A DNA stretch of 64,000 nucleotides from Smallanthus sonchifolius (GCA_023525975.1 CM042018.1:70253001-70317000); one strand, 5' to 3'. Shown: positions 31,450 through 44,435, counted from the first letter of the stretch. Notes: generated by a model not told the origin, from the sequence alone. Numbers and translations: made by a program.

Positions 31450-32010
31450 TGTAGGTCCTGAGCAGACCTGAAAGAACAGATATGCGGAGAAATCTTCAAA
31501 CAGTCCGGATCGAGAGGCGAAATCTCTGGATCCGGTATCACTCTCGAATCAGAAATGGTAGAGACGGGTGCGGGAATCACATACACGAACAGAAACATAT
31601 GAAAATGAAAAGAACAGATAATTGAAAGCATAAAACGTATGATTCTTTGATTGATATAAAAATTAAAAGCTCGATCATATACTAACAATTAGTCTCACCC
31701 CAGGGTGAGCTCCCCCTTTGGTGGTGATTCCCTCTACAGACACACTCTCACTCCTAGGACATAATCTGCTATATATAGGAGGCCAAGCACATGCGCCTTG
31801 TTTTCCAAGCCACCGCCCAATGGGCTTGAAAAACAGGTATCGAAACTACTAGTTTCGATTGAACAAATGTTCAACCGAAACTAGTAGTTTCGATTGAACA
31901 AAAGTTCAACCGAAACTAGTAGTTTCGATTGAACAAAAGTTCAACCGAAACTAGTAGTTTCGATACTGTAATTTCGATTGACAGCATCAGTCTCAAAATT
32001 ATACCCAACA
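31450..32010 (-). repeat. Solo LTR inserted in copia-D integrase
   Basis: 561 bp running TGTAGGTCC...ACCCAACA with the 5-bp duplication CAGAT at 31445-31449 and 32011-32015 and no internal region. Its outer end matches the copia-A LTR end (TGTAGGTCC), and it carries the same palindrome type, so it is a relative of copia-A. Strand is inferred from that match. It formed by recombination between the two LTRs of a former element. Confidence 0.88.
31839..31976. repeat. Tandem palindrome array in the solo LTR
   Basis: Four palindromic TCGAAACTA.TAGTTTCGA-type units in a row spaced by TGAAC.AA.GTTCA, itself an inverted repeat; three units start CCGAAAC instead of TCGAAAC. Confidence 0.88.
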
Positions 32011-32793
32011 CAGATTTTCTCGATTTTGAGAATCAGACTCTTCAATACTTCAACAGTTTCTTCTTTAATTGCTAAGAAATTAACCCAAGAGTACCGGGAG
32101 AAATCATCTGTCACAACCAAACAATAAGAGTTCTTAGAGATGCTTTTAACACTGACGGGACCAAAAGGTCCATATGAAGTAATTGAAGAGGAACAGAAAT
32201 GTAATTCACTACTTTGGACTTATGCAACTTTTTGTGTTGTTTGCCTTTAGCACAGGCCATGCATTTTTCAGAAAAGTTGAAGCCTTGGAGGGAAAACCTC
32301 TCACAAGGCCTTGTTTTACTAAACGATTTATGTTTTTAAAATTCACATGGCCTAGTCGACGATGCTAGAGCAGTGATTCAGAGTTAGATGCTTTCGACAT
32401 TAGACAAGCCATAGAGGCTTTTGTTTCAGGATCATTCATGTCGACGATGTAGGTGTTGTTTCTTCTTGGAGTCCTCAGAAGAATCAGATCTTCTGGAACA
32501 ACGATTCCTTGTTTGAGAAAGAGACATTCTGTGTTGTTGAACAGCACAGACAGCTGTTTATCACAAACTTGTAATACACTCATCAGATTATAGAAAAGTT
32601 CTGGAACAAGATTAACTTTCTTTAGAGTGATAGTTCCATTACATACAGTTCCTTGTCCTGTAATCTTTCCTCCATTTTCGTCACCCGCGATAATTCTTAA
32701 GTCAGTCAGCAGATCCTTTAGCGGGGTCATGTGACGAGAGCACCCACTACCAACATGCCAAGCATTATCAATTGTCCTCCTGGGAAATCCCTG
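32011..32793 (-). pseudogene. copia-D protease and integrase N-terminal part
   Basis: The protease motif reads WHVGSGCSRHMT: the catalytic Asp is Gly. Then KITGQGTVCNGT...LMSV.QVCDK, the pre-integrase block (32730-32365) and, after a stop replacing Trp in the LWH motif, frameshifted HHCC remains. The pol frame begins after CAG at 32793-32791, the equivalent of TAG in the other copies. Confidence 0.8.
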
Positions 32794-35700
32794 TCACATA
32801 CAAGACAATTTATTGACAAACCGAAACCCAAGTCTTTCTCAACTTGGGTAGAACATCAATTTTAGCATTTCTATTGGTTCTGGTTCTCCACCAACATGTT
32901 CCCTTTAGAAAATGATTTACATTTTGACGAATTTTGTCAATTTTATGATAAAAAGGATTGTGATCTTGTTGGTGTCTGTTAAAATTTCCCACACCATGCA
33001 TTTTAGGTCGTTTAAATTTGACCTAATTATTATGATAAGATGCACTGCTGCACTTTCTAGCAGTGTGACCGCCCTTCCCACAACTAAAATAATTAAAATG
33101 CTTAAAAGACTTTCTTTTATGTGGCGGTTGATAAGATGATGAGGATGATTGCTGCTGAACTGGCACTTTGATTTTCTTTTTGCTTTTGCCTTTGATGAAT
33201 TTCTCCTTCTTTTGATCAACATGAGTGGTTGACGACTCTTGATCAGATTTTTTATCAACATTTTTCATTTAACTTGCTTCTCCATCAGATGCATTGTATG
33301 ATTCCGCGAATGTTTTGACAGATCTGTCCGAATCATATGCACTTTCTTCACTGTCTCTTGTAGACAAATAGTCTGAGTCACTTTGACTATCACATTGACT
33401 TGTTGATGCTGGGGTGAAGACTTGAATTTCTTCTGTCATAAACCTTTCAAACTGATTTCTTGACACAGTATCAATCGAATCATTAAAACAATCTTCATTC
33501 ATAGAAATAAAGTTGTTACAGCTATTGTGTTCATTACAATCATAGTTAGAGTTAATTATCCTAAAACATGATCCACTACTGCTATCAACAGAGCCCGAAT
33601 TACATGACTCTAGATTCTAGGAATTTAAATTCAAAAACGAAGATAAAATAGATTCTCAGTTGCATTCATTGTGACCCAATCCAGCACCACAATCATCCCT
33701 AACATCCCCATCCTGTCCTTTTAGACCTGTAGTATTTACATTAGTAGCAGAAACAAACAATTTTGCAAGATTTATTTTAGGATGTGGAGAAGGAATGGGG
33801 TCATAATGACCATGAGTGGGAGGGTGAAACAATTTCCTTTCAAAGTCATTCGAATCCAAGTATCCCACCCCCATTTTCACAAAACCAGGAGTATTTTGAC
33901 AATCTAGCATAGTATCTTGTGCCTTTTTGCTAACATTCCATTTGTGAATAATAATTTGCAATTTAACAGATTCATTTCTGGAAGAGGTTAGTTTTTCAGT
34001 TAAATCGGTGATAAAAAATTCCTTTCTATAGACAAACTCTTTTAGGGTTTGGATTTCTTGATTTGCTTAGTTCAAACTGACTTTGAGAGAAATCTCACTC
34101 TTTTTGATTTGTTTAAGGATAGCAATAGCATCATCCTTCTCACGAATAATTAGTTGGTTTAAAGTGCGATAGTGAACAATCATGTCAACACAGTCAGAGG
34201 AACATAGACGAGATTTTACCTTAGGTGGAATCAGCTCAGCAACAGTTTTTCTGCAGATGCATCCTTGATTAGAGCTTCTATCACCATTGGCTTGAGTTCC
34301 ATCACTTATACTTGTCGGAGAGTTAACTCTATCCGTTGAGCTGGAACTAGGACAGGTGTCCTTCTTCTCATCACTTACCTTCACTACATCCATGATCTTG
34401 ATGTTGGCATTCTCGGTCATACTTCATTTAGTGTCAATAACCTGACTCTCTGTCCCCTGAATAGCAAATTATCTAAGCAGAGCAGTAGGACCAATAGAGC
34501 CAGTGTTGACGATAATACTTCTCAGCACCTCATTCTTCTCCTTTTCAACCAGACTTGCTTCCATCCCATGACCACAAACTGTGTAGATGGAGTGTTTGCC
34601 ACAAGAGCCTTGCAAACTTCAACCTGAGCTTCTTTAATTTCATTGCTCCAATCAAAGTCGTTAACTACCAAAGCATTTGCTGGTTCTTTAGCCTTCTCAG
34701 TCTGTTCTTGGCCATCAGAAATTGCAACAATGGTGGGAAGAGGTAGAGAATCGGTAATAGGATGGGGACATTCCCTCTTAAAGTGCCCGAGTTGCTTACA
34801 GTTGTAGCATCTTAGTTTAGACTTATCAAAACCGGTGGATTTTCCTCCTAGACGCTTCTTTCCAGTTCTATCCATAAATATTTTGGCCCTCAGAGTCAAC
34901 ATGACCATTTGCCATTGTAAATCAACTTCTTCCATGTCATCCGGATCAACTTGGAAGACATCTTCAATGTGACCTACCCCGGCCTTTAATTCACCTGAAA
35001 TGAGAGCTTGATAGCTGTTGAAGAAAAGACCTAATAATGCCATGTGTTCACTTGATGGGTTTGGTGCAGAGTTATTACATGGATTACTTTTTGATTCATT
35101 GCTTGACAGAGTCTGCTGAGTGGTGACAGGAGCGGAAACCATAGCTGGAATGGCTCTAGATGAACTAGTAGCATTGTTTGAAGAGGTTGGAGCAATAAAA
35201 TCAGCATTGTTCGGTGCCATAGTTTTGGTATACCCTGTTTGATTCATTTAACACTTTTCAATGTCCATTTCAAATGACTTCAGGGTATTGATTACATCAG
35301 ATAAAGTAGATGCTTCATTCACATACTATCTTTTGATTAGTATACATTGTATGCTCCATTCCTGAGGTAGAGAGTCTAGAAGCTTCTTAATCAGATCATA
35401 ATTTCTAATAACTACCCCGACTTTCTTCAATTTGCTTGAAATTTCCCTGAACCTTGAGATATGTTTAGACAGACCTTCTCCTTTGATACTCCCGAAGGTA
35501 TCATATTGTTTCTGGAGCATATCTTTCTTCCGTTCTATCAAGTCTGAATTTCCATTATAGAAGTCACACAACGTTTGCCATAAAGATTGAGCCGTCTTGT
35601 ACTCCTCGAACATGTTCATGATGTCGACTGGAAGAGCCATATTGATAGCATCGAAAGCTTTATAATCTCTTAGGATCAGAAGTTTTTCATTTTCAGTTTA

Positions 35701-35917
35701 AGCAGCGTGATTAGTTTGAGCTATAACACCATCAGCTGGTGGTCATTGGACAGTGTGGACCATTGGTGGTCGAGACCCACTGACCGAAGTCAGTCACGTA
35801 AAAGTACGCCTTCATGCGGTTCTTCTAGGTAGGGAAATCATCAGTGGATAGGAGCTTTGGAGGTCTAGACATGGAACCGGTCTTCAAATCAGCTTGGGTA
35901 ATAGAAGTAGCATACAT
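32794..35917 (-). pseudogene. copia-D gag
   Basis: Pieces: N-terminus MYATSITQADLKTGS (35917) with a TGG-to-TAG stop in the PTWKNRM position (about 35835). Then come the UBN2 domain 35640-35326, linker and zinc knuckle CYNCKQLGHFKREC (35247-34522), broken acidic/coiled-coil extension (34420-33269), and second knuckle FSCGKGGHTARKC (33268-33023). The two knuckles far apart match the other Sirevirus-like gags in this window. At least four stops and two frame changes. Confidence 0.8.
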
Positions 35918-37155
35918 CTTGAATCAACGAGCTCACAACCTGGTTATGTGTGGGACGTTTAATTTATAAACACACAAGCATCTGGTCGTTGGGTTCTCGG
36001 CAACTGGCAAACCAGTGTCCTAGAAAATTGGTTTGCTCGAAAATCGAAGGCCACTTGGAACAGATGGCCAGATGATAACCGAAGGTAAAGGAACGAATTT
36101 GAGGTTCTTACCTGGTCGCGAAGGGTCGAGACGACTGGGCCGACAGTCCGAAAATGCCAAGATCAAGAAATTATGCTTCGGGATTAATTGGGCTCTGAAA
36201 ATCCGGTCACAGCTTCGCATAGAGGAGAGGAACACAATGACAGTTTCAATTTGGAGTGAGAGTGAGTGTTGAAGGGAGAGTGAGCTTGAGAAGGTCCGGT
36301 AATGGCCATTTATACCAGAACCTGATCCCGACAATGAAACATGAAATTGAGTATATCTAGACACTCGTCTGGGCAAGCCGAAGCTATCGAGCCGTCTTGC
36401 AGGCGTGGAGGTCTACTGACGAGGCAAATCTCACGGTGTTGACTTTCGGTCATGAGTGCGAGCAGGATTTTCGTATGTTAAAGAGACAAATTGGTCGGGG
36501 GCTTAGGTTCGCGTGGGGACGACGAGTTCAGAGAGCCCTTTTTCGACTGTCGAGGTGCAGGGAACAAGCTTGTCGGGGTTCGCCGGAAAAGAGCTTGGAC
36601 CGCCGGACAAGGGAAGTGATGACCGGAAACACGAATTGGGATTTGGCAACTATGGTCCCTGGAGTTTGCTTCTGAATTAATTTGGTCCCTGAGATTTTTT
36701 ACCAATAGGTCCTTGTGGTTTAGTTTGTCCACAAATAGTCCCTTAACTTGTTTTTATTTTAAAACCTTCTAGTTTAAAATTTTTCAAAACAGACCCCTTA
36801 ACTTTCATAAAAATAAAGTAATTAAATTTCTTTTTAATTAAATTATATTTAAGTGGCTTTATAAACTTATATTATATATATATATATAATTTTTTTATAA
36901 AAGTTAATTATTTTATTTAAATAGATTATCTTATTTATTTATATATGAACCCTTTTAAATTTAGATTTTTATATAAAATTTTATATAAGTTAAAACTTAT
37001 AAAATTTTAATCATTTTAAATCCATAAACTAAAAATGTATACTTTGTACAGTATATATATACAAAAATTAAATAAATACATTTGTATTTCACTGAATAGA
37101 AATTGTTTACATGACATATATTATAAAAGTGTGTGTAAAAACCCGAGATGTCACA
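35918..37155 (-). repeat. No gene; gypsy-LTR-like sequence
   Basis: The right end, TGTGACATCTCGGG read on the minus strand from 37155, looks like an LTR start, and the segment around 36640-36760 has the GGTCCCT.AG.TTT phrases seen in the gypsy-1 LTRs. It is AT-rich from 36760 to 37140. No second terminus or target duplication found; ORFs here are not convincing. Confidence 0.4.
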
Positions 37156-38819
37156 ATCAAAGCCAACCTAGACAACAACAGCAACAAGCTACTCCTCCAT
37201 CTCAAGCTGCAGCTTGTGCAGCTGTTGGAACTTCTGACTTAGACTGGAGCTTACAGTATGAAGATCTGCCTACCAACAACCAAGCTCTTATGGCAGATAC
37301 AACTGAAACACCGCCTCAGGTATATGAACATCTGTGTTCCCAAGCCTGTATTGATAAGGTTTTAGGCTACAGAAAGCATAATCAAAACCTCATAGATCAA
37401 AATGAAGAGTTTCATCAAATGAAATCTGAATTCAAAAAGGTCGAAGACAGTTACAAAGAAACAATTAACTGCCTAAAGAAATAGATTTCATCATTAAGAC
37501 ATGAACAAACCAATCTTGAAACTCAGATTGATGATCTACTGGCCAGATTAAAAGCTACCAGAGCAGAATTGGCAGAACAGAAAGTTCATGTTGACAAATA
37601 TGAATTTGCATCCAAAAAGCTGCAAAGACTTTTGGATGCTCAAATTCATGAAAAGGTAAAAACTGGTCTGGGGTATCATGCTGAACAATATCAAGCCGTT
37701 GCACCTCCTGCTGACTACGTTGCCATCCATGAACCAAGCTTCAATATTGCAAATCTTGATATGGCCAACAGAAATCTTGATCCCTCTAAGGATGAACCTT
37801 TGGTGCAAGAATGCACTACCTCATCAGAGTCTGAATCAACTTGCTCATACTCCTCTGAAACAAGTGAAGCTTCATCTCCTCCTGCCCCTCAAGTGATTCT
37901 GACTAAAGATGAAGTCCCCATTTTCCATTCAGCACCAGTGCCAGCCATTTCAGTACCAGTTCCTACACCATTCAAACAAATCAAAATTAGTTATCCTCCA
38001 GAAGGTAGGAAGCTAAAAATTGAAAAGGGGCAGTCCTCAACTCCAATCCAACCAAAGAAGGTATTTGACATATGTCATGCGCCTGGAGAGAGGGTTCCTT
38101 ATGTTCAAAATACATTGGAAGAAGCCACCTTTGAGCATAACAAAGCTCACCCCTGGAACTTCAAAGACTTGTTCAAAAGAAAGGACTATATGTACTTTCA
38201 AAGGGACAAACTGGCGAAATCATGCTTTGTGTGTGGGAAATACAATCACACTGCCAGCACCTACTTCTACTACCTTCAGCAGCAAAGAAACCTCAAGCAA
38301 CATGCTTTTGAGAAGACAAAGAAGAACAAACAGGTAAGAAGGTTTGAAGCTAAGATAACTCAATTCAGAAACTCTCTTTCTCCACCAAGGGAGCAATTGT
38401 CAAAACCTCTACAATCTTGCATCATCTGTGGTGAATCAGATCACTTTGCTGCAAATTGTAAGTTTAATCCTTTCAATCAGATTCTTCTTCCACCCCAAAT
38501 TATACAAAAGCCCATCAGTAAGGTGAAGAAGGATAGGCATAAGTCTGTTCTTAAACCATCAGCAGCCAACAAAACTGCTGCTGATCGAGTCAAGCCCAAG
38601 CAACCAAAAGGAAAGCCTTCAGCAGCAAAGTCTGGAGCTGCTCATGTAAAACCATCAGCAGCAACAAAATCTGCTTCTGATCAGTCAAAGCCCTCAGATG
38701 CAGCTTCCGCTGCTGAAAAGGCAAAGAGAGCTGGAAAACCACCATCTCAACAATGGAAGGCAAAGAAACAACCAAGCATCATCATTGGTTCAGTTGAATG
38801 CGTCTATCCTTTGCTGTAA
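37156..38819 (+). pseudogene. copia-C gag, C-terminal part
   Basis: It enters in frame from the truncated left end: QSQPRQQQQQ, DLDWSLQYEDLP...NQALMADTTE (the motif after the first knuckle in all gags here). A coiled coil follows, broken by one TAG (37482-37484), then two degenerate zinc knuckles CFVCGKYNHTASTYFY and CIICGESDHFAANC, and an Ala/Lys/Ser-rich repetitive tail (KPSAANKTAADRVKPK type). It ends with a TAA at 38817-38819 and no protease motif follows. The first gag domain and knuckle are missing. Confidence 0.8.
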
Positions 38820-39331
38820 TTGTGTCTGTCCCTTATTGTAAATAAAAGTTATAAGTGAGCAGCATTTTTTTGTCCTTCATCTGCTGACAGGTTTAACCCT
38901 CAGCAGCAAAATATTTGCAGCGGACTAGTTTAAGTTATCAACATGAACAAGTTTCCTGCGGATTTCTTTAAGACTGTCAGTAGCAACATCCTTGCTGCGG
39001 ATTATTAAATCCATCTGCTGCTGATTGGTAAATTTAAGTCCAAATTAACTTTTACCCGCTGTTAAAATTCCCGTCAGTCTTTACCATGACTGCCTCGGTG
39101 TATTACAGCTGTAACAATAAAAGGTAAACTGGATTGTACTATACAAGTCATTTTGCTTTTTCCCTCTTCCGCCGTTATAAGAACGAATCAAATTTCCTTA
39201 ACACCTCTTCACCTTCAATTTCACCCTAAACCCACATCACTTTCTCTCAAGTCCCCACCATATTCAAGAGCTTAATCTTTAAAACATTCAAAGCCTCCCA
39301 TATTCTGACCTTCCCTCAAAATCAAACAACA
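38820..39331 (+). other. copia-C spacer with CTGCTG-type repeats and a promoter-like leader
   Basis: No pol. 38870-39060 holds several TCAGCAGC / CTGCTGCGGAT motifs. TATAAG at 39175-39180 is followed by about 150 nt of CT-rich leader ending CAACA before the ATG at 39332, which looks like the 5' end of a separate transcript. Confidence 0.5.
39175..39180 (+). promoter_or_regulatory. TATA-like box upstream of copia-C ORF3
   Basis: TATAAG 157 nt before the start codon, preceding a CT-rich leader. Confidence 0.35.
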
Positions 39332-42300
39332 ATGGCAGACATCAATAACCCTGATGATAAGTTTTCCCCATACCACAACCTTATAGCCTATCTTACCAAA
39401 GGAAAGAAATCCGAAGGAGTTGATGATATGACTGATTTCTTATGCTGATCAAAGATCTACTTTGCCCTCACCACCAACCCTACCATATATATCCCTCATA
39501 TGGAGGATTTTTAAAGTACCGCCGTCTACTCTACCGAACATGGGATTCCCCAAATCACAACCAAGGTAGACGACAAGGATATCACCATCTTGGAAGCCAC
39601 ACTCAGAAAACATCTTAAGCTTCAAGATGAGGGAGCAGCCATCTCATACTCGAAGGACGAATACATGAGGACCTTTGTCTCCATTGGATACACTGGAAAT
39701 CAAACCGAGTATACGATTGAGAAGGCGCTGATGGACCCTACATGGAAGTATCTTTGTCACACTCTTCTCCAATGCATATCTCAGAAGAGGAGTGGATGGC
39801 ATCAGGTGAGCTCTGCACTTGCCTCAGCCTTCCATGGTATGGTCACTAACCAAGGCTTCAACTTTGCACACCTCATCTTTGAGGGTTTGAGATATAACTT
39901 CAAGAGGGTGCAAAGCAGCAATTTTTTATGTATCCAAGATTCTTGCAGGAAGTTTTCAATCAAGAACTAAAAGAACTTTCAAAACCTACAAGAATCTACA
40001 TCATGTTGGGACATAAAAATAATATTTTTCAAAGCATGAGAACTGTTTCCAAAAAGTTCTCAGGGGTCAATGTTCCATTGTTATCTACAATGCTGAACAT
40101 ACAGAGTACCCCGGGTGACAGTTCAGCAATCCCAGCTGATACTGATCCCACACCCTCCACCCCACATCCTGAACAACAGTCTGCTTCAACCATTCGAACC
40201 CCTGTGTATACTACTAAGGATGCACAGGCACAAAAATTACTTACACCTGTTTTGGATGTTATCGTTCAACCGGAACACAGGGCCCCAGTTGCAACGACAT
40301 ATACTAGGAAAAAGGGCAAGAGAACTCCTTCTTCTCTTGCCTCCAAGGCCCAAACCCAACCTAACAGCCCTCACTCAGAATCACAACATTCTGGTGAGAA
40401 TATCATAAGAGAAAGCCACATTATTAGGGAGACTCCTTTGGATGCCTCTCTATTAGGATCATGATCACATCCCGGATCCATAAAACAGCCCCCTGAGCCT
40501 TTCCTTTCTCTTCTGAAATTAAGTGTTGAGGAACCTGATCAAGATGATGTACCTTCTCCAACTACCACTATCTTGGAGGTACTGATTGATCGTGCTTCCA
40601 ACACACCCATCCCAAGTTCTTCTACCCTGAAGGTCCACTCTAGGAGTTATGACAGAATGGATGTGGAAGAGGCTGTCACTATTGCTGGTCCATCAAATAA
40701 CCAGGAGGACAGTGACAACATTGCTAAGACCTCAACCACGACAACTCACAGTGAGGATGCTTCCTTGAAAACTCCCCTCACTGAGAGGAATCCCAGGTGC
40801 CAAGAAACCATGGGTGATGGCGATGAAGAGGCTAGGCCTAAGGCCCTATCTGGATCCAAGGATTCCACAACTGTGGATGAGGACAGACTGAAACTTCATA
40901 ACATGGAATTGACGGCCAGGGTGGCTATGCTAGAGGCTGAAGTGTCCAAACTAAGACACCAAGTCTCTATGCATGAAACCCATCAATGCCCAACTGTACC
41001 TTCTCCCTCTCTTGTATCAGTGGGCACCCAAACTGATGCTTATTTGTCCACTGATGCAACCAAAAAGGAGGAGATGGTCCCAATGGAGGAAGACTCAGAC
41101 AGTCTTGATGACTGGATTCAAGAGCAGGCTGTATTTCAAAGTACACTTTTCAAGCCAACTTTTGTACAGGTTCATGACTTGCCAGCTTCAGATAACGAAG
41201 AAGAAGAAACATCTGAAGACTGGAAGTTAGTCGTTAGGGCTGTTTATGAGATGATGAATGATGCTGAAGAAACAGAACAAACATATACATCTTTCAGCAT
41301 CATCCCTGAAGCAGCAGCCATCATAAGTCACTCCACTGCCCCCCAATTTCCACTGATTTCAACACAGCTAGAGTTTGATACAATACTAACTTGGGGGTAT
41401 GATGGAAAATCTGAGAGATTCTGGATTGGTTGGGAGTTTAGCGGAGTAGAAGAGCTAAACTGGGACTTTCGGAACATCATCCAAGTCCTTCACCTATACC
41501 ATCTACAATGCATCAACAACTCAACAGACCTCTCAGCAGAACTTGCAATCGGCAGGTTCTATGACTTGATGGAGGATAATCTACCCAACTTTCAAAGAAA
41601 AATGCAAGCAGGAAAAAGGGTAGCCTATCCTGAATCTTCAAAAGCAGCAGAAAGAAGACTGACTCCTAGAAGACTTGAAATAATAAGGAGCAGTCTTCTA
41701 ACTGAAGAAGAAGTTCTGTGCTTAAGAAGATTTCTGTACAACTCCATTGTCAAGGACTTAGATGTGCTGGGATGGGTAAGCACTAAGTCTCTTGACCACA
41801 CCTTTCTGCTAAGCAATGACTCATCTCTCACCATCAACACCAGGAACATCCTGCTACTGCCTACAGACTTTCTTTACAAGATCTTTCAACTCAGAGCAAA
41901 TATCTGCAATGTCAACTCCCTCGAAATCCAGGCAATGATGGCTACTGTCAGAGCACATCTTGAACAAGAAGGAAGGATTGCTGAAGCAGTATATGTGTCA
42001 AATTCTGACACTGATTCTGACTCAGCTTCCACTCGAGTAGACATCTTTGCTGCTGCTTATGAATCAAGATCCACTGTCAAAGAAATGCTGATAGAACTTA
42101 CAAGTCCTGAGTGCAAAACAGATGAAGCTAATGACCTTCCCTTATCAACCTCTCAAATTGCCGATGAAGCTGAGGCTGAAATTCCCACAGCGGCACAATC
42201 ATCTGCTATTGTGATCAGTGAAGCCGAAGCAGAGGCATCCAACAAAGATAAGGGAAAGGGAATTATAACCGAAGAAGACGAAGAGAGGTTACAAAGAGAA

Positions 42301-43617
42301 AAGAAAGAGAAAGTAGAAAGAAGAAGAAGAAGAAGAAGAGAAGAAGAGGAGATGGCTGAAACTAAGAAAGCTCAAGATAGAATCACAGCCATTCTCCTCA
42401 GAGAACAACAGATCCAACTGTATGCAAAACAGTTGGATGCGCTGAAGGTAAAGATTCCTGCAGTTTATCAAATTGAAGAAGATGAAGCTCTTGCTCTTCA
42501 ACTGCAGGAACAATTTGATAAAGAAGAAGAAGAAATAGAAAAGAAGAAGGAAGAGGCTAAGTTCAGAATAACTGCTTCTGAACTAGCAAAAGAAATGAGA
42601 GAGGAGTGGGTAAAGGCTCTAGTTTCTCAAGGTGAGGATGCAAACTACCTTGAGAAACTATCAAATAAAGAAATCTGCAGAGCCTTCATGGGTCAGCAAG
42701 GTCAATTGACAAAGAAGAAAAAGGCTGAAGAAGAAGAAAAAGCCAAACAAAAGTCCAAAAAGACCATTGCTTTTAATAAGCGGACCCATGAAGAAAGGAA
42801 GGTCATGATTGACTTCCTTAAGGCTAGAGGAGAGAGTGGAAAGAGGATAGGTCCCATGAATTTCATGAACCTGCAAGCCCTCTATTTTAAAGTCAAGAAA
42901 GATGAGGAAGAAAGATTGGAGAAGAAAGGCTCCAAGAAAAGGGTAAACATTCAAGAAGAAGAAAGGAAATCAAAGAAACCCAACACTTCCTAAATCCAAC
43001 AACCTTCCACTCTCCTTCCTAGACCTCTCTCCTTTCCTCCCTCAAAGTCCAAATCCACACACCCAGCTCCTACTCATCAACAACCTCCCAAAAAGAAAAA
43101 TAAACCCACTTCCAAACCTGAAGACTCAAGAGAGATAATCAGATGGTCATACAGCCCTGAAGACCAATGGTTTGAAGTGTTCAGGGGGAGGACAGAAGCT
43201 AAAAGATCAATCTATACTTCTGTTGATGAGGTACTACAGCTTCCAGATTCTGATCTAAGAAGAATGATGGAGCTGGGTGAATCCTCTGAGCCTGAGAATG
43301 AAGGTGGGAGACATCTTTTGCTGGCAATCAGACATTACTTCAACCCCAGCAAAGATGAAATCATTGATGCCAAACCTCTTCAATCCCACACTCCATTCAT
43401 CAACTGGTCCTACATTGTTGAGAAAAATGAATTCACTCTAACAGATGTTAAAGGACAGAAGATGAGGTGTTCAAGCAAAGCTATCTTCAAAATGGCAAGC
43501 AAAGACATCCAGACTCTATCTGAGCTTACTCTTAACAATCCCAGCATGGACCAGAGAGGATATGAGGTTGAAAGAATAGTCAGCAATATGCAAAAGCTTC
43601 AGCAACAAAGGCAGTAA
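39332..43617 (+). pseudogene. copia-C extra ORF (ORF3), about 1,400 codons, lightly broken
   Basis: Starts MADINNPDDKFSPYHNL. It has stops at about 39447 and 39512, a frameshift at about 39930-39970, a stop at 40462-40464 and another at 42991-42993; otherwise one frame. The N-terminal globular region (ATLRKHLKLQDEGA, SGWHQVSSALASAF, FAHLIFEGLRYN) matches the plan of the copia-A ORF3 start. Next are acidic/Ser-rich linkers, a short coiled coil (LTARVAMLEAEVSKLRHQV), a middle domain, and a long charged helix (about 42240-42990) containing EEDEALALQLQEQFDKEEEE, resembling a ubiquitin-interacting helix. A C-terminal domain (43130-43617, WFEVFRGR, GGRHLL, CSSKAIFKM) ends it. No membrane segment. 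Function unknown. Confidence 0.75.
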
Positions 43618-43640
43618 GAGAATTTTGGTTGCATCAGTCT

Positions 43641-43650
43641 AGGGGGAGTT
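43641..43650 (+). other. copia-C polypurine tract (left copy)
   Basis: AGGGGGAGTT directly before the LTR. Confidence 0.82.
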
Positions 43651-44435
43651 TGTAGAACCAAAGACTGATGGCTACAAAATTCTCTAAGTACAAATGCTGC
43701 TGATCTCAGAGTTTGCTGCTGACCAACAAACTGCTGCGGACAAGCTTATCTGCTGCGGATACTTGTTCTCCTGATGAAGAACAAATCTGCTGCGGATAGC
43801 CTTATCTGCTGAAGACCAAAGTTGCTGCGGATAGACTTCTCAGCAGCATCAACACTTGATGCTGCTGACAGGAAAATCATCAGCAGCTTTGGATGGTTAC
43901 ATCTTGCTGCTGATCAACATCTTTGTTGCTGACATCCTTGTGCCTTGAAGACAAATCGTTGCAGCTGACTATCCATACCAAGCGTCACTGACAACTTTAT
44001 GCAAAAGCAACTGACACACTCAAAGCAGAAGGAACCTCAATGGCACAAACAATGATGGACAACAATGCTCTTCTCCAAGAATGCAAGTAATGATGCCTAA
44101 AGAAGACGCTTCAACAAAGTTAACTAGATATAGGCAAAACGTGTAATAGTTAGCTACATACAACAGATCAACGGTCTGTGTTAGATCTGATCCTTAGAAT
44201 CAAGGGGCTGTCTTGATTCTAAGTGAGTATAAATAATCTGTAAACACTTCATTGTAAGGGTGCTTTTTGTGCTTTCTGATTTTTTTTCAATTGTAATCGT
44301 TTATCTGCAAAAGCTTAATACAACAGTGTTCTTAAAAGTATTCTTTCTGCTTACTCGATTACACTTGGGTAGTTGTTATTGTTTCCGTCAATTTCAACTA
44401 AGAACAGAACCATCTTGTAATTTCACGATCCAACA
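43651..44435 (+). repeat. copia-C LTR, left copy (785 bp)
   Basis: Starts TGTAGAACCAAAG and ends CGATCCAACA; inverted match to 48459-49236. 43690-43930 is packed with CTGCTGCGGAT / ATCAGCAGC motifs. TATAAATA at 44228-44235. Confidence 0.9.
44228..44235 (+). promoter_or_regulatory. TATA box candidate in copia-C LTR
   Basis: TATAAATA; the inverted copy has TATATAAG at 48655-48648. Confidence 0.5.

Larger units (their letters stand above)
30122..35917 (-). mobile_element. copia-D: decayed Sirevirus-like gag-pol fragment
   Basis: Minus-strand order gag, protease/integrase, RT start; no LTR or PBS recognised. RT is cut at 30122 by the copia-B LTR, and the 5' side stops just above the gag start. 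It carries many stops, frameshifts and an internal deletion, so it is older than copia-A or copia-B. A solo LTR (31450-32010) is inserted in its integrase. Confidence 0.85.

Noticed and set aside
35918..36700. Possible host gene (several 80-118 codon ORFs)
   Set aside because: No domain, mixed strands, low-complexity Arg/Ser content and LTR-like phrases; more likely LTR sequence.
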